Of a stretch of 64,000 bases of DNA, positions 23,847 to 32,532 are shown in pieces. Under the pieces are notes generated by a model. The model did no database searches, was not told the origin of the DNA, and saw only the letters and a list, made by a program, of their open reading frames with translations. The DNA comes from Pseudothauera rhizosphaerae (lineage in GTDB: Bacteria; Pseudomonadota; Gammaproteobacteria; Burkholderiales; Rhodocyclaceae). The stretch spans positions 62,001 through 126,000 of the forward strand of contig NZ_SSOD01000014.1 in assembly GCF_004801305.1 (NCBI RefSeq), written 5' to 3'. Every line of letters starts with the position of its first letter. The first letter of the stretch is position 1. A program made the translations under genes and the position numbers.

Positions 23847-26351
23847 ATGCGCAAACAGAAGCTCGTCGTGGTCGGCAACGGCATGGCCGGGGTCAAGACC
23901 CTGGAAGAACTGCTCAAGCACGCCCCCGAGCGCTACGACATCACCGTGTTCGGCGCCGAACCCCACGGCAACTACAACCGCATCCTGCTGTCGCCGGTGC
24001 TGGCCGGGGAGATGGGCCTGCCGGACATCATGCTCAACGACCTGGACTGGTACCGGGACAAGGGCATCACCCTGCACGCCGGGCGCAAGGTGGTGGAGAT
24101 CGACCGCAGCCGGCGCCTCGTGCGCGCAGACGACGGCAGCGCGGCCCCCTACGACCGCCTGCTGCTCGCCACCGGCTCGCTGCCCTTCATGCCGCCGCTG
24201 CGTGGCGCGGACCTGCCCGGCGTGCTGGCCTACCGGGACATCGCCGACACCGAGGCCATGATCGCCGCCGCCCGCGAGCATCGCCACGCGGTGGTCGTCG
24301 GCGCGGGCCTCCTCGGCCTGGAAGCGGCCAACGGCCTCGCCCTGCGCGGCATGGACGTGACCGTGGTGCACATCGGCGCGTGGATCATGGACCGCCAGCT
24401 CGACCGGCCCGCCGCCGAACTGCTGCAGGCGTCGCTGGAAGCCAAGGGGCTGACGTTCCGCCTCGAAGCGCACACCGCCGCACTGGTCGTCGGCGAGCGC
24501 GGCCGCGTCGCGGCGCTGTGCTTCAAGGACGGCAGCGAGATTCCCGCCGACCTGGTCGTCATGGCCGCCGGCATCCGCCCCAACACCGGGCTCGCCGAAT
24601 CCGCCAGGCTGCACTGCGCCCGCGGCATCGTCGTCAGCGACACCCTGCAGACCGTGACCGACCCGCGCATCTACGCGGTGGGCGAATGCGTGAGCCACCG
24701 GGGCGTGGCCTACGGCCTGGTGGCGCCGCTCTTCGAGCAGGCCCGGGTGTGCGCCAACCACCTGGCCGGCCACGGCATCGGCCGCTACCAGGGCTCGGTG
24801 ACCTCCACCAAGCTCAAGGTCACCGGCGTGGACGTGTTCTCCGCCGGCGACTTCCTGGGCGGCGAGGACTGCGACGAGATCGTGCTCCACGACCGCGCCG
24901 GCGGCATCTACAAGAAGCTGGTGCTGAAGGACGACAGGCTGGCCGGCGCCGTGATGGTGGGCGACACGGCCGACGGCGCCTGGTACTTCCAGTTGCTTCG
25001 GGAGGGGAAGAACGTCGCCGGACTGCGCGACCACCTGATGTTCGGCCAGGGCTTCGCCCAGTCGCAGCTCGGCGACACGGGCCACCAGGGGCAGAACCAG
25101 GCCGCGCTGCTGCCGGACACGGCCGAAGTGTGCGGCTGCAACGGCGTGTGCAAGGGCAGCATCGTCAAGGCCATCCGCGAGCAGGGCCTGTTCACGCTGG
25201 ACGAGGTACGCAAGCACACCAAGGCGTCCAGCTCCTGCGGCTCCTGCACCGGGCTGGTGGAGCAGATCCTCGCCTCCACGCTGGGCGGCGCCTACCAGGC
25301 CGTGGACAAGCACGCCAAGCCGGTGTGCGGCTGCACCGATCACACCCACGCCCAGGTGCGCGCGGCCATCCGCGAGCAGCACCTGACTTCCATCCCGGAC
25401 ACCCTGCGGGCGCTGGACTGGCAGACGCCCAACGGCTGCGCCACCTGCCGCCCGGCGCTGAACTACTACCTGATCTCCACCTGGCCCCACGAGGTCCGGG
25501 ACGACCCCCAGAGCCGCTTCATCAACGAGCGCGCCCACGCCAACATCCAGAAGGACGGCAGCTATTCCGTGGTGCCGCGCATGTGGGGCGGGCTCACCAC
25601 GCCGGCCGAGCTGCGCGCCATCGCCGATGCCGCGGAGAAGTACAAGGTGCCCACGGTCAAGGTCACCGGCGGCCAGCGCATCGACCTGCTGGGCGTGAGG
25701 AAGGACGACCTGCCGGCGATCTGGGCGGACCTCAACGCCGCCGGCATGGTCTCCGGCCACGCCTACGGCAAGAGCCTGCGCACGGTGAAGACCTGCGTCG
25801 GCATGGAGCACTGCCGCTTCGGCACCCAGATGGCGATGGACATGGGGGTGAAGCTGGAGAAGATGCTGTTCGGCATGTGGTCGCCCCACAAGGTCAAGCT
25901 GGCCGTCTCCGGCTGCCCGCGCAACTGCGCCGAGGCCGGCATCAAGGACGTGGGCGTGATCGGCGTGGATTCCGGCTACGAGATCTACGTGGCCGGCAAC
26001 GGCGGCATCAAGACCGAGGTGGCCCAGTTCCTGTGCAAGGTGGGCGGCGACGAGGAAGTCATGGAATACACCGGCGCCTTCCTGCAGATCTACCGGGAAG
26101 AGGGGTTCTACCTGGAGCGCACCTGCCACTACGTGGAGCGCGTGGGCCTGGAGCACGTGAAGCGGCAGGTGGTGGTGGACGCCGCCAGCCGCCGCGCCCT
26201 GTACGAGCGCCTGCTCTACGCGCTGAAGGACGCCCCCGACCCCTGGGCCGAGCAGCAGGCCGCGCCGCTCGCCCGCCAGTACAAGACCATCGAACTGAAA
26301 GCCGAACCGCAAGGAGACCGCCATGGCCTGGCAGAAAGTCTGTCCGCTTGA
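23847..26351 (+). CDS. nirB: Assimilatory nitrite reductase, large subunit
   Basis: An 834-aa NirB. The N-terminal FAD/NAD domain (VVVGNGMAGVKTLEEL near 6-21, second VVVGAGLLGLEAANGLALRG near 148) is followed by two BFD-type [2Fe-2S] motifs (CGCNGVCKGSIVKAI near 430; CGCTDHTHAQV near 493). The C-terminal half carries the siroheme/[4Fe-4S] cysteines in CVGMEHCRFG near 650 and SGCPRNCAEAG near 690. With NirD it reduces nitrite to ammonium using NADH. GGAG precedes ATG 23847. Confidence 0.93.
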   Translation: MRKQKLVVVGNGMAGVKTLEELLKHAPERYDITVFGAEPHGNYNRILLSPVLAGEMGLPDIMLNDLDWYRDKGITLHAGRKVVEIDRSRRLVRADDGSAAPYDRLLLATGSLPFMPPLRGADLPGVLAYRDIADTEAMIAAAREHRHAVVVGAGLLGLEAANGLALRGMDVTVVHIGAWIMDRQLDRPAAELLQASLEAKGLTFRLEAHTAALVVGERGRVAALCFKDGSEIPADLVVMAAGIRPNTGLAESARLHCARGIVVSDTLQTVTDPRIYAVGECVSHRGVAYGLVAPLFEQARVCANHLAGHGIGRYQGSVTSTKLKVTGVDVFSAGDFLGGEDCDEIVLHDRAGGIYKKLVLKDDRLAGAVMVGDTADGAWYFQLLREGKNVAGLRDHLMFGQGFAQSQLGDTGHQGQNQAALLPDTAEVCGCNGVCKGSIVKAIREQGLFTLDEVRKHTKASSSCGSCTGLVEQILASTLGGAYQAVDKHAKPVCGCTDHTHAQVRAAIREQHLTSIPDTLRALDWQTPNGCATCRPALNYYLISTWPHEVRDDPQSRFINERAHANIQKDGSYSVVPRMWGGLTTPAELRAIADAAEKYKVPTVKVTGGQRIDLLGVRKDDLPAIWADLNAAGMVSGHAYGKSLRTVKTCVGMEHCRFGTQMAMDMGVKLEKMLFGMWSPHKVKLAVSGCPRNCAEAGIKDVGVIGVDSGYEIYVAGNGGIKTEVAQFLCKVGGDEEVMEYTGAFLQIYREEGFYLERTCHYVERVGLEHVKRQVVVDAASRRALYERLLYALKDAPDPWAEQQAAPLARQYKTIELKAEPQGDRHGLAESLSA

Positions 26352-26673
26352 GGACATCCCGCTGCTCGGTGCCCGCGTGGTGGCCCACGAGGGCGGCGCC
26401 ATCGCGGTATTCCGCGCCGACGGCGACCACGTCTTCGCCCTGCGGGATGCCTGCCCCCACAAGGGCGGTCCGCTGTCCCAGGGCATCGTGCATGGCAGCG
26501 GCGAGTCGGCACGGGTGACCTGTCCGCTGCACGGCTGGAATGTGGAACTCGCCACCGGCAGCGCCTGCGCGCCGGACGCGGGCTGCACGCGGCGCCACGC
26601 CGTCCGGGTCGAGGACGGCGCGGTGTGGCTGGAGGTCCAGGAACAATCCGACCCGGTCAGGCCGGGTGGATGA
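26323..26673 (+). CDS. nirD: Assimilatory nitrite reductase, small subunit
   Basis: A 116-aa Rieske-fold protein overlapping nirB by 29 bp. Unlike many NirD proteins it keeps both halves of a Rieske cluster motif: CPHKGG near 46 and CPLHGW near 68, so it may bind a [2Fe-2S] cluster. It partners NirB. Its stop lies 8 bp before repeat copy B, which may provide the transcript 3' structure between nirD and nasA. Confidence 0.87.
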   Translation: MAWQKVCPLEDIPLLGARVVAHEGGAIAVFRADGDHVFALRDACPHKGGPLSQGIVHGSGESARVTCPLHGWNVELATGSACAPDAGCTRRHAVRVEDGAVWLEVQEQSDPVRPGG

Positions 26674-26680
26674 CCCTGCG

Positions 26681-26806
26681 CCCTCCCCCCTTGCGGGGGA
26701 GGGCTGGGGAGAGGGGGCGCCCCGCAGGGGCGCAAGCGGGAACCGGATGTCACGGAGCCTTGCTCCGCCCCCTCTCCCCAACCCCTCTCCCGCAAGGGGA
26801 GAGGGG
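26681..26806. repeat. GC-rich paired-hairpin repeat, copy B
   Basis: Same architecture as copy A and in the same orientation. The left stem-loop is CCCTCCCCCCTTGCGGGGGA and the core is GCGCCCCGCAGGGGCGC. The right stem-loop is CCCCTCTCCCGCAAGGGGAG. The middle segment differs from copies A and D. It separates nirD from nasA inside the operon. Confidence 0.65.
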
Positions 26807-26854
26807 CTTTGCCGGGTTTGACCGAACGAGATTGGAAAGAGTGTGGAGCCAAAC

Positions 26855-29659
26855 ATGAACCTGGCCGACACCGGCCCCGCCGCCGCGCAGGAAGTGCGCA
26901 CCGTGTGCTGCTACTGCGGCACCGGCTGCGGCGTGATTGCCGAGCACGATGGCCGCCGCATCACCGCGGTGCGCGGCGACCCGGTGCATCCGGCCAACTT
27001 CGGCCGCCTGTGCACCAAGGGTTCCACCCTGCATCTGGCCGCTGCCCCCGGCGGGCGGGCCCTGTTCCCGGAACTGCGCAATACCCGCACCGAGCCGCGC
27101 CGCGAGGTGGATTGGGACACCGCGCTGGAAGCCGCCGCCGAGCGCTTTGCCGCCATCATTGCCGAGCACGGCCCGGACGCAGTGGCCTTCTACGTCTCCG
27201 GCCAGTTGCTCACCGAGGACTACCACGTCTTCAACAAGCTCGCCCGCGCACTGGTGGGCACCAACAACATCGATTCCAACTCCCGCCTGTGCATGTCCAG
27301 CGCGGTGGCCGGCTACAAGGGCACCCTGGGGGCGGACAGCGTGCCTGCCTGCTACGAGGACATCGCGGTCGCCGCGCACCTGCTCATCGCCGGTGCCAAC
27401 CCGGCCTGGGCCCATCCCATCGTGTTCCGCCGCATCGAGGACGCGAAGCGGGCCAACCCGGAACTGACCATCACCGTGGTGGACCCCCGGCGCACCGAAA
27501 CCGCCGAGTTCGCCGACCTGCATTTGCAGATCGCCCCCGGCAGCGACGTGCTGCTCTACAACGCCATGCTGCACGTGCTGCTGTGGGAAGACCTCGTGGA
27601 CCGGGACTTCATCCGCGAGCACACCAGCGGCTTCGACGCGCTACGCGCCCAACTCGCCGAATGCTCCCCCGGCAACGTGGCCGCCGCCTGCGGCCTGCCG
27701 GCGGAGCGCATCGTCGAGGCCGCGCACCGCTTCGGCCGCGCGCGGGCGGCCCTGTCCCTGTGGTGCATGGGCCTCAACCAGTCCCACCACGGCACGGCCA
27801 GCAACGCCGCGCTGATCCACCTGCATCTCGCCACCGGGCAGATCGGCCGCCCCGGCGCCGGGCCGTTTTCCCTGACCGGCCAGCCCAACGCCATGGGCGG
27901 TCGCGAAGTCGGTGCCATGGCCACGATCCTGCCCGCCCACCGCGACCCGGCCGACGCCGCCGACCGGGCCGAACTGGCGCGGCTGTGGGGTGTGCCGGCA
28001 TTGCCCGAAACGCCGGGGCTGGCCGCCGTGCAGCTCTTCGACGCGCTGGCCGACGGCAGGGTGAAGGCGGTGTGGATCGCCTGCACCAACCCCGCCCACT
28101 CCCTGCCCGACCAGGCCCGCGTGCGCGCGGCGCTGGAGAAGGCGGAGTTCGTCGTGCTGCAGGAGGCCTTCGCCGGCACCGAGACCGCCCCCTTCGCCGA
28201 CCTGCTGCTGCCGGCCGCGAGCTGGGGCGAGAAGTCCGGCACCGTGACCAACTCCGAACGCCGCGTCAGCCGCGTGCGCGCCGCCGTGCCCGCCCCGGGC
28301 GAGGCCCGCCCCGACTGGGCCATCGCCGCCGACTTCGCCCGCCGCCTGGCGCGGCGCCTGGGCCGGCCCGCGGACGGCTTCGCCTGGGCCGACGAAGCCG
28401 CGGTGTTCGCCGAACACGCGGCCCTCTCCGCCGGGCGCGACTGCGACCTGAGCGGCCTGTCCCACGCCCTGCTCGACGCGCAAGGCCCGCAGCAGTGGCC
28501 CTTCCCCCGGGGCGCTGCCACCGGCACCGCGCGCCTCTTCACCGACGGCCGCTTCCCCACGCCGGACGGCCGCGCCCGCTTTGACCCGGCCGGCTTCCCT
28601 CGGCGCCACGCCCTGCTGCCCGAACCCACCGACGCACGCCACCCCTTCGTGCTGCTCAGCGGCCGCCTGCGCGACCACTGGCACGGCATGAGCCGCACCG
28701 GCAAGGTGGCCGGGCTGTGGGGCCACACCCCCCAGGCGGTGGCTGGCCTGAACCCGGTGGACATCACCCGCCGCGGCCTGCGCGCGGGGCAACTGGTGCG
28801 CGTTGCCGGGCGGCGCGGCGAAGTGGTGCTGCCGCTGGCCGCCGATGCCACGGTGGCGCCCGGCCAAGTATGGATACCCATGCATTGGGGCGCGGCCACC
28901 CTGGCCCGGCCGGGCGCCAACGGGCTGACTTCGCCGGCTACCGATCCGCTCTCCAAACAGCCGGCGCTCAAACAGGCGGCGGTGAGCATCGCACCGGCGG
29001 AATTGCCCTGGCGCGCCGTGTGGGCCATGGCGGTGGAGGATGCCGCCGCGCCCATGGCCGCATTGCAGCCCGTCCTGGGGCGCTTCGCCTACGCCGCCCA
29101 GTCCCTGGCCGGCGGTAGCCGGCCGGTGTTGGTGCTGCGGGTGGCGGACGCCGCGGCGCCGGACGAGGCCCTGCTCGACCCCATCGACGCCCTGTTCGGC
29201 TGCGCCGCCCCGCAGGCCACACTGGCCTACGCCGACCGGCGCCGCGGCATCGCCAAGCGCGCGTGGGTGGAGGAGGGCCGGCTGGCGGCGATCCGCCTGG
29301 CGGGCGAGACCGCCGCGGCCGACTGGCTGGTGGCGGCGATCGCCGCCGGGGAGCCGGCAGAACGCTTGCGTGCCTGGCTGTTCGCCCCCCTCGCCGGGGC
29401 ACCGCAAGGGCTGGCTGCGGCGAGCCGGACGGTGTGCAACTGCCACGGCGTGAGCGAGGCGCAGATCCGGGACGCGCTGACAGCAGGCGCCGATCTGGCG
29501 CAGTTGCAGGCCAGGCTCAAGTGCGGCACCGCCTGCGGCTCCTGCCTGCCGGAACTGCGCAGGCTGGCGGCCGGCCCGCCTCCCCTCTCCCCTTGCGGGA
29601 GAGGGGCCGGGGGAGAGGGGGACATGGCCGTGGCAGCACCTTCCGCCGATGCGCCCTGA
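26855..29659 (+). CDS. nasA: Assimilatory nitrate reductase catalytic subunit
   Basis: A 934-aa molybdopterin oxidoreductase. The N-terminal [4Fe-4S] motif VCCYCGTGCGVIAEH is near 21-35. The molybdopterin-binding body includes NSRLCMSSAVAGYKGTLGAD near 147-166. A C-terminal BFD-like [2Fe-2S] domain has VCNCHGVSEAQIRDAL near 862 and KCGTACGSCLPELRRL near 889. It reduces nitrate to nitrite for NirBD; the BFD domain is the probable electron entry, and no nasB-type reductase gene is present. ATG 26855 has GGAG six bases upstream. The last 26 or so residues (from PPLSPCGRGAGGEG) are encoded by repeat copy D. Confidence 0.93.
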   Translation: MNLADTGPAAAQEVRTVCCYCGTGCGVIAEHDGRRITAVRGDPVHPANFGRLCTKGSTLHLAAAPGGRALFPELRNTRTEPRREVDWDTALEAAAERFAAIIAEHGPDAVAFYVSGQLLTEDYHVFNKLARALVGTNNIDSNSRLCMSSAVAGYKGTLGADSVPACYEDIAVAAHLLIAGANPAWAHPIVFRRIEDAKRANPELTITVVDPRRTETAEFADLHLQIAPGSDVLLYNAMLHVLLWEDLVDRDFIREHTSGFDALRAQLAECSPGNVAAACGLPAERIVEAAHRFGRARAALSLWCMGLNQSHHGTASNAALIHLHLATGQIGRPGAGPFSLTGQPNAMGGREVGAMATILPAHRDPADAADRAELARLWGVPALPETPGLAAVQLFDALADGRVKAVWIACTNPAHSLPDQARVRAALEKAEFVVLQEAFAGTETAPFADLLLPAASWGEKSGTVTNSERRVSRVRAAVPAPGEARPDWAIAADFARRLARRLGRPADGFAWADEAAVFAEHAALSAGRDCDLSGLSHALLDAQGPQQWPFPRGAATGTARLFTDGRFPTPDGRARFDPAGFPRRHALLPEPTDARHPFVLLSGRLRDHWHGMSRTGKVAGLWGHTPQAVAGLNPVDITRRGLRAGQLVRVAGRRGEVVLPLAADATVAPGQVWIPMHWGAATLARPGANGLTSPATDPLSKQPALKQAAVSIAPAELPWRAVWAMAVEDAAAPMAALQPVLGRFAYAAQSLAGGSRPVLVLRVADAAAPDEALLDPIDALFGCAAPQATLAYADRRRGIAKRAWVEEGRLAAIRLAGETAAADWLVAAIAAGEPAERLRAWLFAPLAGAPQGLAAASRTVCNCHGVSEAQIRDALTAGADLAQLQARLKCGTACGSCLPELRRLAAGPPPLSPCGRGAGGEGDMAVAAPSADAP

Positions 29660-29716
29660 CGGGCGCTCCCCCTCATCCCCGACCCTTCCCCCACGAGGGG
29701 GGAAGGGGGCAGGAAA
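29579..29716. repeat. GC-rich paired-hairpin repeat, copy D (inverted relative to copy A), overlapping the nasA 3' end
   Basis: Its reverse complement matches 19578-19714 almost base for base by eye, including TTTCCTGCCCCC at one end and the CGCCCGTCAGGGCGCA core. Its first 81 bp are in frame with nasA and include the nasA stop codon. The rest lies between nasA and the convergent gene at 29755, where the hairpins could end both transcripts. Confidence 0.75.
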
Positions 29717-29754
29717 CTACCGCGCCACGGCGGCGATCTCGCTCGCGCCTCCGA

Positions 29755-31164
29755 TCACTCGCTGTCGTAGCCCAGCAGCCGGCGTTCGGCGATCAGGCGG
29801 GCGGCCGCCTCGGGCACCTCGCGCTCCCAGTCGCCCGTGCCGCGGCGCAGGTCGGCCAGCACGGCAGCGCCGTCGATGTGCAGATGGCTGTCGTCCACCG
29901 GGTCCACGGCGATGAGCTTGTCGTTCTCGACCAGGTAGGCGAGCAGGTGGCGCTGCCGGTCGGGCACCTGAACGTTGTCCAGCGTGATCAGGGGCGCGTC
30001 GGTGGCCGGGCGCGAGGGGTAGACGTAGACGTGGGTGTTGTCCGGGAAGAGCTTGCCGAAGGCTTCCAGGATGCCGCCTTCCAGGCCCTCGTAGTATTTC
30101 TCGTCGAACAGGAACTGGAAGTCGCGTACGGACAGCACGATGCCGATGGGCTTCTGCGTGTAGCGCCGCAGGTAGGCGCGCAGGCGGAAGAAGCGCAGGT
30201 AGTCGGAGATCATCACCGTGTAGCCCTGGGAGGCGAGCAGGTCGATGCGGGCGAGGAAGTCCGCACCGTCCACGTTGTCGCCGCTCACCAGCGTGTTCAT
30301 GGTGATCTCGGCGAGCGCCACCAGCTTGTCCTGCTCCACGTCCTCCAGTCCGGCGAAGCGGCGCTGCGCGGCGTGCATCATGTCCACGTTGACGCAGGTC
30401 ACCGGCTTGAAGCTGCCGCGCATCACCAGCACCGGCTTGCGGTAGAACAGTTCGCCGGGCACCACCACCTGGCCGTCCGGGTTGAACACCACCGCGCGGG
30501 TGAGCCAGCTGCGGATCAGGTGCAGATTCATCACCCGGTTTTCCACGTCCTCGAAGTAGGGGCCGGCGAAGTGGATCAGGTCCACCTCGATGCGGTCCGA
30601 GCCGAGGCCGTCGGCCAGGCCCTCGATGACCCATTCCGGGCGGTCGTGGTGGAAGAAGGCGCCGTGGATCAGGTTCACGCCGAGGATGCCGAGCGCCTCG
30701 GACTGCTGCGCGTTGGTGGCGTCCATCATGCGCACGTGCAGGATCACGTCGCTGGGCGCCGCGCCGGGATGCAGTTGCAGGCGGATGCCGATCCAGCCGT
30801 GGCATTCGTTCTGCTGCCTGTAGCTGCGCGCGGTGACGGTGGCCGCGTAGGCGAAGAAGGTGGTGTTGCGCGGGCGCAGGTGGGACAGGCGCTCGACCAC
30901 CTGGGCGAATTCCTTTTCCAGCATCTGCATCAGCCGGTTGCGGCTCACGTAGCGGTCGGCCTGGCCGTAGATGGCGTCGCTCACCGCCATGTCGTAGGCC
31001 GACATGGTCTTGGCGACGGTGCCGGCGGCCGCACCCACGTGGAAGAAGCGGCGCGCCACCTCCTGGCCGGCGCCGATCTCCACGATGGAGCCGTACTTGA
31101 ACTTGTCCAGGTTGATCTGCAGCGCTTTCTGGTCGGTGGTCAGGCTGTTGTCGCGGGTGCGCAT
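29755..31164 (-). CDS. Conserved protein of unknown function
   Basis: A 469-aa soluble protein from ATG 31164, with no signal peptide or membrane segment. The N-terminus contains LTTDQKALQINLDKFKYGSI and IGAGQEVARRFFHVGAAAGT, followed by KTMSAYDMAVSDAIYG. I recognise it as a broadly distributed bacterial family. I believe some members have been labelled TonB-dependent receptor or nucleotidyltransferase, but nothing here supports either: no barrel, no TonB box, no secretion signal. No catalytic motif could be assigned. It converges on nasA and is followed on its strand by nothing. Function unknown. Confidence 0.8.
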   Translation of the reverse strand: MRTRDNSLTTDQKALQINLDKFKYGSIVEIGAGQEVARRFFHVGAAAGTVAKTMSAYDMAVSDAIYGQADRYVSRNRLMQMLEKEFAQVVERLSHLRPRNTTFFAYAATVTARSYRQQNECHGWIGIRLQLHPGAAPSDVILHVRMMDATNAQQSEALGILGVNLIHGAFFHHDRPEWVIEGLADGLGSDRIEVDLIHFAGPYFEDVENRVMNLHLIRSWLTRAVVFNPDGQVVVPGELFYRKPVLVMRGSFKPVTCVNVDMMHAAQRRFAGLEDVEQDKLVALAEITMNTLVSGDNVDGADFLARIDLLASQGYTVMISDYLRFFRLRAYLRRYTQKPIGIVLSVRDFQFLFDEKYYEGLEGGILEAFGKLFPDNTHVYVYPSRPATDAPLITLDNVQVPDRQRHLLAYLVENDKLIAVDPVDDSHLHIDGAAVLADLRRGTGDWEREVPEAAARLIAERRLLGYDSE

Positions 31165-31207
31165 CGGGTCGGTGTCCGTGTCCGGTGGGAAGGGAGTCTG
31201 GGGCGTC

Positions 31208-32038
31208 CTACTTGAGCGGGAAGCCGAGCCCGTGCAGGGCCTCGGCCAGGCGGCCGCGCCCGGTCATGGCTTCCGGCCCGGCGATGCGCTTGGCCGAATG
31301 CACCGCCCAGGTGCCGTGCACGTCCATTTTCTGTTCGATGTAGAAGCGTGCCATGGCCTGGTTGTAGGCCTCGATGCCGGGCTGCTGCTCGGCCACGGGC
31401 CGGTAGCGCTCCCGGTGCAGCACCACGGACTGGGGCAGGCGCGGCTTGGCAGCGGCCGGCGGGGCGGCGGGGTCTTCCACGCCCAGGGTCATGCCGAACA
31501 CGGCGAACACGCGCGGCGGCAGGCCGAGGAGTTCCGCCACCCGCTCGGGCTGGTTGCGCAGGCCGCCGATGTAGCAGCCCGACAGGCCCAGGGATTCGGC
31601 CGCGGCCAGCGCGTTCTGCGCCGCCAGCGCGGCATCCACCGCGCCGATGACGAACATCTCCAGGTAATCCAGCGCGCCGTGGGGGCGGCCGGCGCCTTCG
31701 GCCACGTGGGCGAGGCGGGCGAGGTCGGCCAGCCAGACTAGTTGCAGCGGCGCCGCGCGCACGTGAGCCTGCCCGCCGGCGACTTCGGCCAGTGCCGCGC
31801 GGGTCTCCGCACTGCGCACCGCCACCACGCTCCAGGCCTGCAGGTTGGACGAGGTGGCGGCCGATTGCGCGGCGGCGACGATGGCCGTGAGCTGGTCGTC
31901 GCCGACCGGGTCGGGCAGGTAGCGGCGCACTGAGCGGTGGCCGAGCAGGTGGTCGATGACCGGCGACCAAGCGGCCGGGGCGGGCAGGGCGTCGCTGCCG
32001 TAGCGGGTGTTCAGGAGCTGCTGGGCACGGGCGTTCAT
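31208..32038 (-). CDS. NAD(P)H-dependent nitroreductase/flavin reductase, NfsA-like
   Basis: A 276-aa flavoprotein from ATG 32038. It has DHLLGHRSVRRYLPDPVGDD near 29-48, SAATSSNLQAWSVVAVR near 60-76, LSGCYIGGLRNQPERVAEL near 150 and a C-terminal KRIAGPEAMTGRGRLAEAL block. These are characteristic of the NfsA/FRP oxidoreductase group, which reduces nitro compounds, quinones or flavins with NADPH. A longer in-frame start at 32068 is less likely because it would reach into the ffs promoter region. The gene is divergent from the SRP RNA gene. Confidence 0.83.
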   Translation of the reverse strand: MNARAQQLLNTRYGSDALPAPAAWSPVIDHLLGHRSVRRYLPDPVGDDQLTAIVAAAQSAATSSNLQAWSVVAVRSAETRAALAEVAGGQAHVRAAPLQLVWLADLARLAHVAEGAGRPHGALDYLEMFVIGAVDAALAAQNALAAAESLGLSGCYIGGLRNQPERVAELLGLPPRVFAVFGMTLGVEDPAAPPAAAKPRLPQSVVLHRERYRPVAEQQPGIEAYNQAMARFYIEQKMDVHGTWAVHSAKRIAGPEAMTGRGRLAEALHGLGFPLK

Positions 32039-32098
32039 CCGGATTCCATGGGGGAACGAAAGCGACAAGTATAGGCGGCCTGCTGCTACAATGCCGGC

Positions 32099-32200
<102 letters not shown>

Positions 32201-32212
32201 CCGGACATGAAG

Positions 32213-32249
32213 ACGCCGGATGCCCTGAGGGGCATCCGGCGTTTTTTTT
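32213..32249 (+). terminator. Intrinsic terminator of ffs
   Basis: A 13-bp perfect stem, ACGCCGGATGCCC with GGGCATCCGGCGT, a 4-nt loop and a run of eight T. Confidence 0.9.
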
Positions 32250-32532
32250 CGGCTTTCGATAGTCGGCGTGAGGGCGAATCGGTGAATACCCCTGCTCGGT
32301 CAAGCCCGCGGTGCTTCGACCCGGCTCCCTCGGCTCCTTCACATGCTCGAAGCGTTCATGGCGGGGGATCGGGGATTCAAGCGAGGCAGAAGAGACGCCA
32401 ACCGGCTGTCTTCCCGCGCGGCTATACCGAAGGGGTAAGCATTTGGATATGTTGTCATTATCGTACCCAAACTACGACTCTAGAGACCATACCAAATTGG
32501 CTTGCCCTTGAAAAAGTCTTAGAAATCGCAGT

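Noticed and set aside
29755..31164. TonB-dependent receptor
   Set aside because: Although I recall similar proteins carrying this label, there is no signal peptide, plug domain, TonB box or beta-barrel pattern.
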